A DNA stretch of 64,000 bases from Pseudaminobacter soli (ex Li et al. 2025) (GTDB lineage: Bacteria > Pseudomonadota > Alphaproteobacteria > Rhizobiales > Rhizobiaceae), in contig NZ_JARXVF010000001.1 in assembly GCF_029892515.1 (NCBI RefSeq), forward strand, positions 992,001-1,056,000, in the 5' to 3' direction. The notes below the pieces were generated by a model. It saw only the letters and a list, made by a program, of their open reading frames with translations. It had not been told where the DNA came from and did no database searches. Below are positions 17,028-28,230 of the stretch, piece after piece; position 1 is the first letter of the stretch; every line of letters starts with the position of its first letter. The translations under genes and the position numbers were made by a program.

Positions 17028-17717
17028 GTGCCCGCAGCCGAACTCGTGTTCCTGATCGATGTCGACGACACTCTGCTCGACAATGACCGTTTCGTTGCCG
17101 ACCTCACCTCGCGGCTCGACCAGGCCTTCGGCGAGGTGGAGCGCACGCGCTACTGGGAAATCTACGAGCGGCTGCGCGAAAAGCTCGGCTACGTCGATTA
17201 CCTTGGCACCCTGCAGGAATTCCGACTGGACAACACCAACGAGACCGAGCTTCTGCAGATGTCGGGTTTCCTGCTCGACTACCCATTTGACGAGCTGGTC
17301 TATCCCGGCGCCCTCGCTACACTCGAGCATCTCAGCAAGATGGGCACCACTGTCATTCTCTCGGACGGCGACATCGTGTTCCAGCCGCGCAAGATAAGGC
17401 GAGCCGGCCTTTGGGACGTAGTCGGCGGCCGCGTCCTGATCTACCTGCACAAGGACCGGATGCTCACCGAAGTGGAACGGCGGTATCCTGCCCGGCACTA
17501 CGCCATGCTGGACGACAAGCCCCAATTGCTGGCCTCGGCAAAACGACAGCTAGGGGACCATCTGACCACCGTATTCGTACGCCAAGGCCACTACGCGGCC
17601 CAATCGGAAGGTGCGCAAATCAGCCCCGCGCCCGATGCCAGCGTGAGGCAGATCAGCGACCTCTTGGATTTCGGGCCGCCGGATTTCGGAACGGTCGATA
17701 TCGGCCGTTCCAAATAG
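17028..17717 (+). CDS. HAD-superfamily hydrolase
   Basis: A 229-residue protein with a GTG start behind GGGAGG (7-base spacing). Motif I is LIDVDDTLLDND at residues 8-19 with both catalytic Asp, motif II is the modified VILSDGD, and motif IV is AMLDDKP. The segment between motifs I and II is helical, as in class I cap HADs. It follows tonB by 89 bases on the same strand, so transcription may continue into it, but its link to uptake is unproven. Substrate unknown; phosphoglycolate-type phosphatase or dehalogenase activity cannot be told apart here. Confidence 0.82.
   Translation: MPAAELVFLIDVDDTLLDNDRFVADLTSRLDQAFGEVERTRYWEIYERLREKLGYVDYLGTLQEFRLDNTNETELLQMSGFLLDYPFDELVYPGALATLEHLSKMGTTVILSDGDIVFQPRKIRRAGLWDVVGGRVLIYLHKDRMLTEVERRYPARHYAMLDDKPQLLASAKRQLGDHLTTVFVRQGHYAAQSEGAQISPAPDASVRQISDLLDFGPPDFGTVDIGRSK
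17688..17711. terminator. Near-perfect 24-bp palindrome between convergent genes
   Basis: GGAACGG (17688-17694) and CCGTTCC (17705-17711) are perfect inverted arms around a self-complementary CGATATCG core. It overlaps the 3' end of the HAD gene and lies 36 bases before the 3' end of the convergent gnd gene. No T-run follows on either strand, so a terminator role is a guess. Confidence 0.35.
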
Positions 17718-17746
17718 GACGCCACCCTCGGCATAAGCCGCCTGGA

Positions 17747-18757
17747 CTACTTTTTCGTCTTGGGTGCGGGATCGATGGGCTTGGTACCCTCGACATGCCC
17801 GCCGAAGCCAAGCCGCAAGGCCGAAAGGATTTTCTCTCCGAATGTGTGCTCCTGTCGCGAGCGGAACCGCGCAAACAGCGAAGCCGTCAGAACGTCGGCA
17901 GGCACCGCCTCCTCGATAGCGGCCTCGACGGTCCAGCGCCCCTCGCCGGAATCCTGAACGAAACCGGAGAAACCTCCCAGCTGCGGGTCCTTGGCCAGCG
18001 CCGCAGCGCCGATGTCGAGCAGCCAGGAGGAAATGACGCTGCCGCGCCGCCAGACCTCGGCGATGTCCGGCAGGTTGAGATCGAAGCGCTCGTCGGCCGG
18101 CAAATCGGCCGAGTCCTTGTTCCGCAGGATGTCAAAACCCTCAGCATAGGCCTGCATCAACCCATATTCGATACCGTTGTGCACCATCTTGACGAAGTGG
18201 CCGGCGCCGCATGGACCGGCATGGATGTAGCCGCGCTCTGCGCGCGGATCATATTTTTCTCGACGGGGCGTGCGCGGAATGTCACCCAGTCCGGGCGCCA
18301 ACGCGGAAAAGATCGGGTCGAGGTGGTCAACCGCGTCCTTTGGCCCACCGATCATCATGCAGTAGCCGCGCTCGAGGCCCCACACACCGCCGGACGTGCC
18401 GCAATCGACATAGCGGATGCGCTTGCCGGCCAATTGCTTCGCACGCCGAATATCATCCTTGTAGAAGGTGTTGCCGCCATCGATGATGATGTCATCCGGC
18501 TCGAGAAGATTGCCAAGCTGCGCGACGCATTCCTCGGTGATTTTCCCAGCGGGAAGCATGAGCCAGACCGCACGCGGCTTTTCGTCGAGTGCTTTGACCA
18601 GCATTGCGAGGGAATCGGCTGCCGTGGCCCCGTCCTTCGCGAATGCTTCCCGCGCCCCGATGTTGGTGTCGAACACCACGGCGTCATGCCCCGCCCTCAT
18701 CAGGCGCCGGGAGATATTGCCGCCCATGCGACCCAGTCCGACAATGCCAAGCTGCAT
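17747..18757 (-). CDS. gnd: 6-phosphogluconate dehydrogenase (decarboxylating), short type
   Basis: About 336 residues from the ATG at 18757; AAGGAGG precedes it and the TTG three bases upstream is not needed. The N-terminus [20 protein letters not shown] is the NADP-binding Rossmann motif, [13 protein letters not shown] and [16 protein letters not shown] are substrate-site blocks, and [17 protein letters not shown] carries the catalytic Lys and Asn. The length fits the short YqeC-like Gnd class rather than the 470-residue E. coli type. It converts 6-phosphogluconate to ribulose-5-phosphate. It lies 42 bases after transketolase on the same strand, so the two form a pentose-phosphate pair. Confidence 0.93.
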   Translation of the reverse strand: MQLGIVGLGRMGGNISRRLMRAGHDAVVFDTNIGAREAFAKDGATAADSLAMLVKALDEKPRAVWLMLPAGKITEECVAQLGNLLEPDDIIIDGGNTFYKDDIRRAKQLAGKRIRYVDCGTSGGVWGLERGYCMMIGGPKDAVDHLDPIFSALAPGLGDIPRTPRREKYDPRAERGYIHAGPCGAGHFVKMVHNGIEYGLMQAYAEGFDILRNKDSADLPADERFDLNLPDIAEVWRRGSVISSWLLDIGAAALAKDPQLGGFSGFVQDSGEGRWTVEAAIEEAVPADVLTASLFARFRSRQEHTFGEKILSALRLGFGGHVEGTKPIDPAPKTKK

Positions 18758-18799
18758 CAATTTCCTCCTTGCTGAATGCCGATACGCCGTCGGGCGAGC

Positions 18800-20977
18800 T
18801 CAAGCCTTCTGACGGGTCCTCTCGATCTGCTTCATCGCGGCGTCGAGCACATCCTGCAACGTAAACCCGAATTTGTGGAGTAGATCCTTGAGCGGTGCCG
18901 ACGAGCCAAATGTGTGCATGCCGATCTTGGCGCCACCGTCGCCCACATAGCGGTCCCACCCGATCACGGAGCCGGCCTCGACCGAAACGCGTGCGGTGAC
19001 CTCGGGCGGCAGGACGCTATCGCGATAGGCTTGGCTCTGCTGCTCGAACAATTCCCAAGACGGCATGCTGACCAGACGCGCAGCTACGCCATCCCGCAGG
19101 AGAACTTCATAGGCCTCCGCGCAAATCGCCACCTCGCTGCCGGTGCCGATAAGGATCACTTCCGGCTTGCCGTGCTCGGCGTCGGCCATGACATAGGCGC
19201 CGCGCGCGACGCCTTTTGCCGAGGCATAGCGCTTGCGGTCGAAGGTCGGCAATGCCTGCCGGCTCAGTACCAGGCATGACGGCTGGCGTGCGCGCCTAAC
19301 TATGGTGCGCCAGGCCTCGACCACCTCGTTGGCATCCGCCGGCCGGAGCGTGACGAGACCCGGAATGCTGCGCAGGGCGATGAGTTGTTCGACAGGCTGA
19401 TGGGTGGGGCCGTCCTGCCCGAGGCCGATGGAATCGTGCGAGAAGATGAACGTAACGGGCAGCTGCATGAGCGCGCTCAGGCGCATCGGCGGCTTCATGT
19501 AATCGGAAAATGTCAGGAAGGTCGAGCCGTAGGGGCGCAGCTTGCAAAGGGCGAGGCCATTGAGGATAGCGCCCATGGCATGCTCGCGAATGCCGAAGTG
19601 GAAGTTGCGACCGCCATAGGTGTCGGCCTCGAAATCGCCGGCCTGCTCGAAGGTCAGGCGGGTTTTCGTCGATGGCGCAAGGTCGGCGGAACCGCCGACA
19701 AGCCAGGGATAATGGGGCGCTATGGCATTCAGCACCTTGGCCGAAGAGTCGCGGGTGGCAAGGCCCTTCGCGTCGGCAGGAAAGCTCGGCAGATCGGCGT
19801 CCCAGCCGTCCGGAAGCTCGCGCCGCTGCATCTGCTCGAGCTCTTCGGCAAGATCCGGATATTTTGCGCGGTAACTCTCGGACATCGATGCCCATGCCTT
19901 GCGCAGTTTTGCGCCCCGGCGGCCGATGCCGGCCCGGAAATGCTCGCGCACGCCGTCAGGAACGAGGAATTTGGCATCCTCCGGCCAACCGTAGGAACGC
20001 TTGGCAAGGCGTACCTCCTCCTCTCCGAGCGGCTCACCATGCGCGGCACTTGTGTCGTGCTTGTGCGGGGAGCCGTAGCCGATGTGGCTTTCGACGATGA
20101 TGAGGGTGGGAACGTCATTGGTCCGCCGGAACCTCTCGATGGCCTGTGCGATCCGTTCGGTGTCGTTGGCATCGCCCACCCGCAGCACGTTCCAGCCATA
20201 GGCCAGAAAGCGCGTTGCAACGTCTTCGCTGAAGGTGATGTCGGTATGGCCTTCGATGGTGACCCGGTTGCTGTCGTAGATCCAGCACAGATTGCCGAGC
20301 ATCAGGTGGCCCGCCAGCGAGGCCGCCTCGCTGGCCACGCCTTCCATCATGTCTCCGTCACCACACACCGTGTAGACGGAATAGTCGAACATGGTGAACC
20401 TTGGCCGATTGAAGTGCTTGGCCAGCCAGTCTCCGGCGATCGCCATGCCGACGCTCGTCGCGCAGCCCTGGCCCAGCGGGCCGGTCGTGGTTTCGACGCC
20501 GGTGGTCAGGCGATACTCCGGGTGCCCCGGGCATTTGCTGCCGATTTCGCGAAAGCGCTTTATGTCCTCAAGCGTCACGGCCGGCTCACCGGGACGCTCA
20601 TATTCCGCGTTCACCGCTTTCACGCCCGTGAGATAGAGCATGGAATAGAGCACCATGGAGGCGTGGCCGTTCGACAGCACGAAGCGGTCCCGGTTCGGCC
20701 AGATCGGGTCTTCGGGGTCGAAGCGCAGGAAATCTTGCCACAGCGTATAGACGAGCGGCGCCAGCGCCATCGGCGTGCCAGGATGGCCGGAATCGGCCTG
20801 CTGCACGGCATCGATCGACAGCGTGCGGATGGTGTTGATGGACAGCTCTTCGATCGAGCCCGCGCCGACCCGTTGCACTTCGGCCTTCTGCTCGGGGGCT
20901 AGGCTGGCTGCACGACGGCTGCGCGCTCTTGCGCCGGGCACCTGCCCCAGGCGGGGATGAGTGTGAGCTGGACTCAT
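18800..20977 (-). CDS. tkt: Transketolase with an N-terminal extension
   Basis: About 725 residues from the ATG at 20977, behind GGAAAGGAAG. Transketolase moves two-carbon units between sugar phosphates using thiamine diphosphate. The cofactor site is GDGDMMEGVASEAASLAGH with the following N-x-D region (IYDSNRVTIEG); the N-terminal block is AVQQADSGHPGTPMALAP; the pyrimidine-domain block is HFGIREHAMGAILNG. The core domain begins near residue 45, so about 40 residues precede the usual start (Arg- and Ala-rich, RARSRRAASLAPEQKAEVQR). A GTG inside this stretch could be an alternative start. Operon partner of gnd. Confidence 0.93.
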   Translation of the reverse strand: MSPAHTHPRLGQVPGARARSRRAASLAPEQKAEVQRVGAGSIEELSINTIRTLSIDAVQQADSGHPGTPMALAPLVYTLWQDFLRFDPEDPIWPNRDRFVLSNGHASMVLYSMLYLTGVKAVNAEYERPGEPAVTLEDIKRFREIGSKCPGHPEYRLTTGVETTTGPLGQGCATSVGMAIAGDWLAKHFNRPRFTMFDYSVYTVCGDGDMMEGVASEAASLAGHLMLGNLCWIYDSNRVTIEGHTDITFSEDVATRFLAYGWNVLRVGDANDTERIAQAIERFRRTNDVPTLIIVESHIGYGSPHKHDTSAAHGEPLGEEEVRLAKRSYGWPEDAKFLVPDGVREHFRAGIGRRGAKLRKAWASMSESYRAKYPDLAEELEQMQRRELPDGWDADLPSFPADAKGLATRDSSAKVLNAIAPHYPWLVGGSADLAPSTKTRLTFEQAGDFEADTYGGRNFHFGIREHAMGAILNGLALCKLRPYGSTFLTFSDYMKPPMRLSALMQLPVTFIFSHDSIGLGQDGPTHQPVEQLIALRSIPGLVTLRPADANEVVEAWRTIVRRARQPSCLVLSRQALPTFDRKRYASAKGVARGAYVMADAEHGKPEVILIGTGSEVAICAEAYEVLLRDGVAARLVSMPSWELFEQQSQAYRDSVLPPEVTARVSVEAGSVIGWDRYVGDGGAKIGMHTFGSSAPLKDLLHKFGFTLQDVLDAAMKQIERTRQKA

Positions 20978-21261
20978 CGTGCTTCCTTTCCACTTGCTCA
21001 AGTCATGGATTGGATGGAGATTAAATCCGGGGCGATAACCAACTGGCCCGCCGTTTCGGTGAGGTAAACTAGGGGAGGCCGCGGCGCCGGAAAGGTGTTC
21101 GATAGCCCGATATGCCGGCCGCGAGACCATCGCGCCGGAAACTTGTTTGCGCCAATATACGCAATACATAATTTTCATCAGCGGACGCGAATGGCAGTCG
21201 CAGTAGTGCCCGGCACGATCGCAACTCCGGAAGCGCGTCGCGGAAAACGCAGGCGGATGGC

Positions 21262-22584
21262 ATGAACCTCAACCGCATTGACGTATCGGTCGAAGACGAG
21301 CTGCAGGAACTCCAGCGGGAGTCATTCAGCTACTTCATCCACGAAGCCAGCCTCGAAAACGGGCTTATCCTCGACAAGACCGAAAAGAACTGGCCGGCCA
21401 GCATTGCGGCCACCGGTCTGGCGCTGGCGGCCTACCCCATAGGCGTGAAGCGCGGTTTCATGACCCGCGAGCGGGCCCTGGAGCGAACGCTCAAGATCCT
21501 GCGGTTCTTCTGGAACAGTCCGCAGGGGCCCGAACCGGATGCCACCGGTTACCGAGGCTTCTTCTACCATTTCCTCGACATGAAGACCGGCAGGCGTGCA
21601 TGGAACAGCGAACTGTCCACCGTGGACACAACATTCCTTTTGGCCGGAGCTTTGACCGCCAGGGTCTATTTCGATCGCGATACCGCTGAAGAAATAGAAA
21701 TCCGGACACTGGCTGAGGAACTTTACAAACGCGCCGACTGGCGCTGGATGCAGAATGGCGGCGACACGGTGACCCATGGCTGGACGCCGGAAAACGGCTT
21801 CATCAAGTATCGCTGGGAAGGCTACGACGAGGCGCTGCTGCTGTATCTGCTAGGGCTCGGCTCACCGACATTTCCCTTGCCCAAGAGCAGCTATGCGGCC
21901 TGGTGCTCGACCTATGAATGGAAGAACTGCCACGGCTTCGACTATCTCTATTCGGGGCCGCTATTCACCCATCAGCTCTCGCATATCTGGGTGGATTTTC
22001 GCGGTATCCAGGACGCCTATATGCGCGACAAGGGGATCGACTATTTCGAGAACAGCCGGCGCGCCACATTCGTTCAGCAGCAATACGCGATCCACAATCC
22101 GCTCGGGTTTGCCGGCTATCGCCATTGCTGCTGGGGCATAACCGCGAGCGATGGGCCAGGGCCGGCCACGCTAAAGGTCGATGGCATCACCCGTCAGTTC
22201 TACGACTATATCGGGCGCGGCGTGCCTTATGGCCCCGACGACGGCACGATTGCCCCATGGGCCGTGGTCGCCTCCCTGCCCTTCGCGCCCGAGATCGTTC
22301 TGGAGGCAATCGACCACTTCATCCACGAGGTGGAGTTGAAGGCCAAAAGCCCCTATGGCTTCAAGACGAGCTTCAACCCGACCTTTCCCGACAAGTCGCA
22401 CAATCCATATGGCTGGGTCTCAGCCTGGCACTGGGGGCTCAATCAGGGTCCCATCACATTGATGATCGAGAACTATCGCACCGGCCTTCTGTGGGAATGG
22501 ATGCGCCAGTGCCCGTACATCGTGACAGGCCTGCGGCGCGCCGGCTTCACCGGCGGCTGGCTGGATGAGCAAGAGCGACAAGAC

Positions 22585-22608
<24 letters not shown>
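21262..22608 (+). CDS. Glucoamylase-family (GH144-like) beta-1,2-glucanase
   Basis: A 448-residue protein matching the PF10091 glycoamylase domain of GH144 endo-beta-1,2-glucanases. Characteristic blocks are ESFSYFIHEASLENGLILD, GYRGFFYHFLDMKTGRR, ELSTVDTTFLLAGAL, RWEGYDEALLLYLLGLGSP, THQLSHIWVDFRGIQDAYM and YGWVSAWHWGLNQGPITLMI. There is no signal peptide, so it would act in the cytoplasm unless exported another way. Rhizobia make cyclic beta-1,2-glucans, so turnover of those is a natural guess. It is divergent from tkt (284-base gap) and its 3' end overlaps rhaI by 24 bases on the opposite strand. Confidence 0.85.
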
Positions 22609-23874
<1,266 letters not shown>

Positions 23875-23901
23875 CGTCCCCCTCCCCGATCCTGTGCCGA
23901 A

Positions 23902-26004
<2,103 letters not shown>

Positions 26005-26086
26005 TCTGCAACCTCCCGTAAGCCGCGACCGGATGCGGCATTTTCCGGCACGCTCCCACGTCCGGCTTGAGGGTGTCAATCAAAAA

Positions 26087-26174
26087 CGATCATCTTCGAT
26101 CATATTGCATCGCACAATGAAATAGTATGATCGAAGCTGATTGACAGTGAGAGGCATGAATGAATTAATGATCG
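26087..26174. promoter_or_regulatory. Probable RhaR operator array between rhaD and rhaR
   Basis: Four copies of CGATCAT are present: two direct copies at 26087-26093 and 26097-26103 (10-base period) and two in reverse orientation (ATGATCG) at 26127-26133 and 26168-26174. The second and third extend into a perfect 11-bp inverted repeat, CTTCGATCATA at 26094-26104 and TATGATCGAAG at 26126-26136. DeoR-family repressors typically bind several such half-sites, and the array covers the divergent promoter region. Confidence 0.7.
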
Positions 26175-26188
26175 AAACGGGAGGCATC

Positions 26189-26998
26189 ATGCACGAGAAG
26201 GAACGCCATCGGATCATCCTGTCGGCCATCCAGGAAAAGCCTGTGGTGACGGTACAGGAAATGGTGGAGCTGACGGACTCCTCCGAGGCGACCATCCGGC
26301 GCGACATCGCCGCGCTGCATGTGCAGAAGCGGCTGCGCCGCGTGCGCGGCGGCGCAGAAGCGATCAACCCTCCGCAATTCATCGGCCTTGCCGGCCGGCC
26401 CTTCTCGGTCAACGAAACGCTGAACGCGGCGCAGAAGCGCGCTATCGCCCGCGAGGCGGTTGAGCTCTGCCAGGACGGCGAGCCGATCATCATCAATGGC
26501 GGCACCACCACTTTCCAGATGGTGCATTTCCTGACCAACCGGCGCATGCCGATTTTCACCAACTCGTTTCCGATTGCGGAGCATCTGCTCAAGCACTCGA
26601 AGAACACGGTGATGGTCTCGGGCGGCACGATCTACCGTGAGCAGAACATCATCCTCTCGCCCTTCGACAACGACGTGACGCGCAATTTCTATGCGCGGCG
26701 CATGTTCATGGGCGCGCAGGGGTTGGGACCGCTCGGCCTGATGGAGGGTGACCCGCTTTTGATCCAGGCCGAGCAGAAGCTGATCGACCAGGCCGACGAG
26801 TTGGTGGTCTTGGCCGACTCCTCGAAATTCCGGCAGCGCTCGAGCCTGATCCTGTGCCCGCTGTCACGCATGACAACAGTCATCACCGACGAAGGCATCG
26901 AGGACCGGGAGGCCAAGATGCTGGAAGAGGCTGGAGTAAATCTGATCGTCGCCAAGGGAACGGCGGCGGCAAAGGGGGCATCTTCGCTGCCGGCCTAG
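26189..26998 (+). CDS. rhaR: DeoR-family regulator of L-rhamnose use
   Basis: About 269 residues from the ATG at 26189, chosen because CGGGAGG precedes it and the protein then starts MHEKERHRIIL as DeoR proteins do; in-frame ATGs at 26156 and 26168 and a TTG at 26141 exist. The helix-turn-helix is VTVQEMVELTDSSEATIRRDI. The C-terminal sugar-phosphate-sensing domain includes IINGGTTTFQMVHFL and VVLADSSKF. It is the local regulator of the rha genes, starts the rhaRSTPQUK operon and faces rhaDI. The effector is probably a rhamnose catabolite. Confidence 0.93.
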   Translation: MHEKERHRIILSAIQEKPVVTVQEMVELTDSSEATIRRDIAALHVQKRLRRVRGGAEAINPPQFIGLAGRPFSVNETLNAAQKRAIAREAVELCQDGEPIIINGGTTTFQMVHFLTNRRMPIFTNSFPIAEHLLKHSKNTVMVSGGTIYREQNIILSPFDNDVTRNFYARRMFMGAQGLGPLGLMEGDPLLIQAEQKLIDQADELVVLADSSKFRQRSSLILCPLSRMTTVITDEGIEDREAKMLEEAGVNLIVAKGTAAAKGASSLPA

Positions 26999-27046
26999 GA
27001 GGTTCGCCGCAGCGCTGATGGAATGAAACGCTCTAGGGAGGAAACG

Positions 27047-28051
27047 ATGAGCATTCTGAAGAGACTGACGGTCGCGGCAGCCCTATCGGTTGCCATGGCC
27101 ACGACTGCTTTCACAGGTTCGGCGCTGGCAGACATGAAGGTGGCGCTGGTCGTCAAATCGCTCGGCAACGGCTTCTTCGACGCCGCGCACAAGGGCGCGG
27201 AGGAAGCCGCCAAGGAAATCGGCGGCATCGAAGTCATCTATACCGGCCCGACGAAGGCTACGGCCGAAGCCCAGATCGAGGTCATCAATTCGCTGATCGC
27301 GCAGAAGGTCGACGCCATCGCCATTTCGGCCAACGACGCCGACGCGCTCGTTCCGGCGCTGAAGAAGGCGATGGAACGCGGCATCACCGTCATTTCGTGG
27401 GATTCGGGCGTCGCGCCGGAAGGCCGCCAGATGCATCTCAACCCCTCGGACACCGGCCTGATCGGCGAAACCATCCTCAAGTTGGCCGCCGACCACCTGC
27501 CGGAAGGCGGCGATGTCGCCATCCTCTCCGCCGCTTCGACCGCGACCAACCAGAACGCCTGGATCGAAGCCGCCAAGAAGGCGCTGCCGGAGAAATTCCC
27601 CAAGATCAATCTGGTTTCGGTCGTCTATGGCGATGACGACTCGGCCAAGAGTACCGACGAGGCCAAGGGCCTGCTGAAATCCTATCCGAATCTCAAGGCG
27701 ATCATAGCCCCGACCACCGTCGGCGTCGTTGCCGCCGCGCAGGTGGTGACCGACGACAACCTGATCGGCAAGGTCAATGTCACCGGCCTCGCCCTGCCGT
27801 CCGAGTTCAAGAAGTTCATCGACAACGGCGCTTCGCAGAGCGTGGCCCTGTGGAACCCGATCGATCTTGGCTATTCGGCGGTCTATCTGGTCCACGACAT
27901 CGCCGCCAAGAAGGACGAGGTGAAGCCGGGCGCAAAGCTCTCCATCGGCCGCGTCGGCGAAGTGACGCTCGACGACAACAACTCGGCCGCCATGGCCGCG
28001 CCCTTCACCTTCGACAAGTCGAACATCGAAGAGTTCTCGAAGATCTATTGA
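27047..28051 (+). CDS. rhaS: Rhamnose ABC transporter, periplasmic binding protein
   Basis: About 334 residues from the ATG at 27047, behind AGGGAGGAAACG. A signal peptide ends at FTGSALA. The mature protein is a class B sugar-binding protein (MKVALVVKSLGNGFFDAAHKGA, IDAQ-type ligand regions near AISANDADALVP and VISWDSGVAP). It delivers L-rhamnose to the RhaPQ permease. It is 48 bases after rhaR, and a GC-rich repeat separates it from rhaT. Confidence 0.94.
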   Translation: MSILKRLTVAAALSVAMATTAFTGSALADMKVALVVKSLGNGFFDAAHKGAEEAAKEIGGIEVIYTGPTKATAEAQIEVINSLIAQKVDAIAISANDADALVPALKKAMERGITVISWDSGVAPEGRQMHLNPSDTGLIGETILKLAADHLPEGGDVAILSAASTATNQNAWIEAAKKALPEKFPKINLVSVVYGDDDSAKSTDEAKGLLKSYPNLKAIIAPTTVGVVAAAQVVTDDNLIGKVNVTGLALPSEFKKFIDNGASQSVALWNPIDLGYSAVYLVHDIAAKKDEVKPGAKLSIGRVGEVTLDDNNSAAMAAPFTFDKSNIEEFSKIY

Positions 28052-28061
28052 TCGCGTGCAC

Positions 28062-28230
28062 TCCACTTGCCCTCCCCCTCCGTGGGGAGGGTCGGCGAGC
28101 GACTTCGCGCAGCGAAGAAAGCGAGACGGGGTGGGGCTCAGTCATGGTGACGATAGCAGGAAGCGGTGATGCTTGCCGACCCCCACCCCGCTGACATTGT
28201 TCGCGACCCTTCCCTCGAGGGGGAGGTCAA
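28062..28230. repeat. GC-rich inverted intergenic repeat of rhizobial type
   Basis: A left arm starting CCCTCCCCCTCCGTGGGGAG (from about 28070) and ending ACGGGGTGGGG (to 28136) is matched, inverted, by a right arm starting CCCCACCCCGCTGAC (about 28181) and ending CTCGAGGGGGAGG (to 28226). Each arm contains its own small hairpin, for example CCTCCCC/GGGGAGG at 28071-28090. Elements of this look are common between genes in rhizobia. The right arm lies inside the predicted rhaT coding sequence. Confidence 0.75.

Noticed and set aside
26141-26188. Earlier rhaR starts (TTG 26141, ATG 26156, ATG 26168)
   Set aside because: They lack a good ribosome-binding site and would translate through an operator copy; the ATG at 26189 follows GGGAGG and gives a normal DeoR N-terminus.
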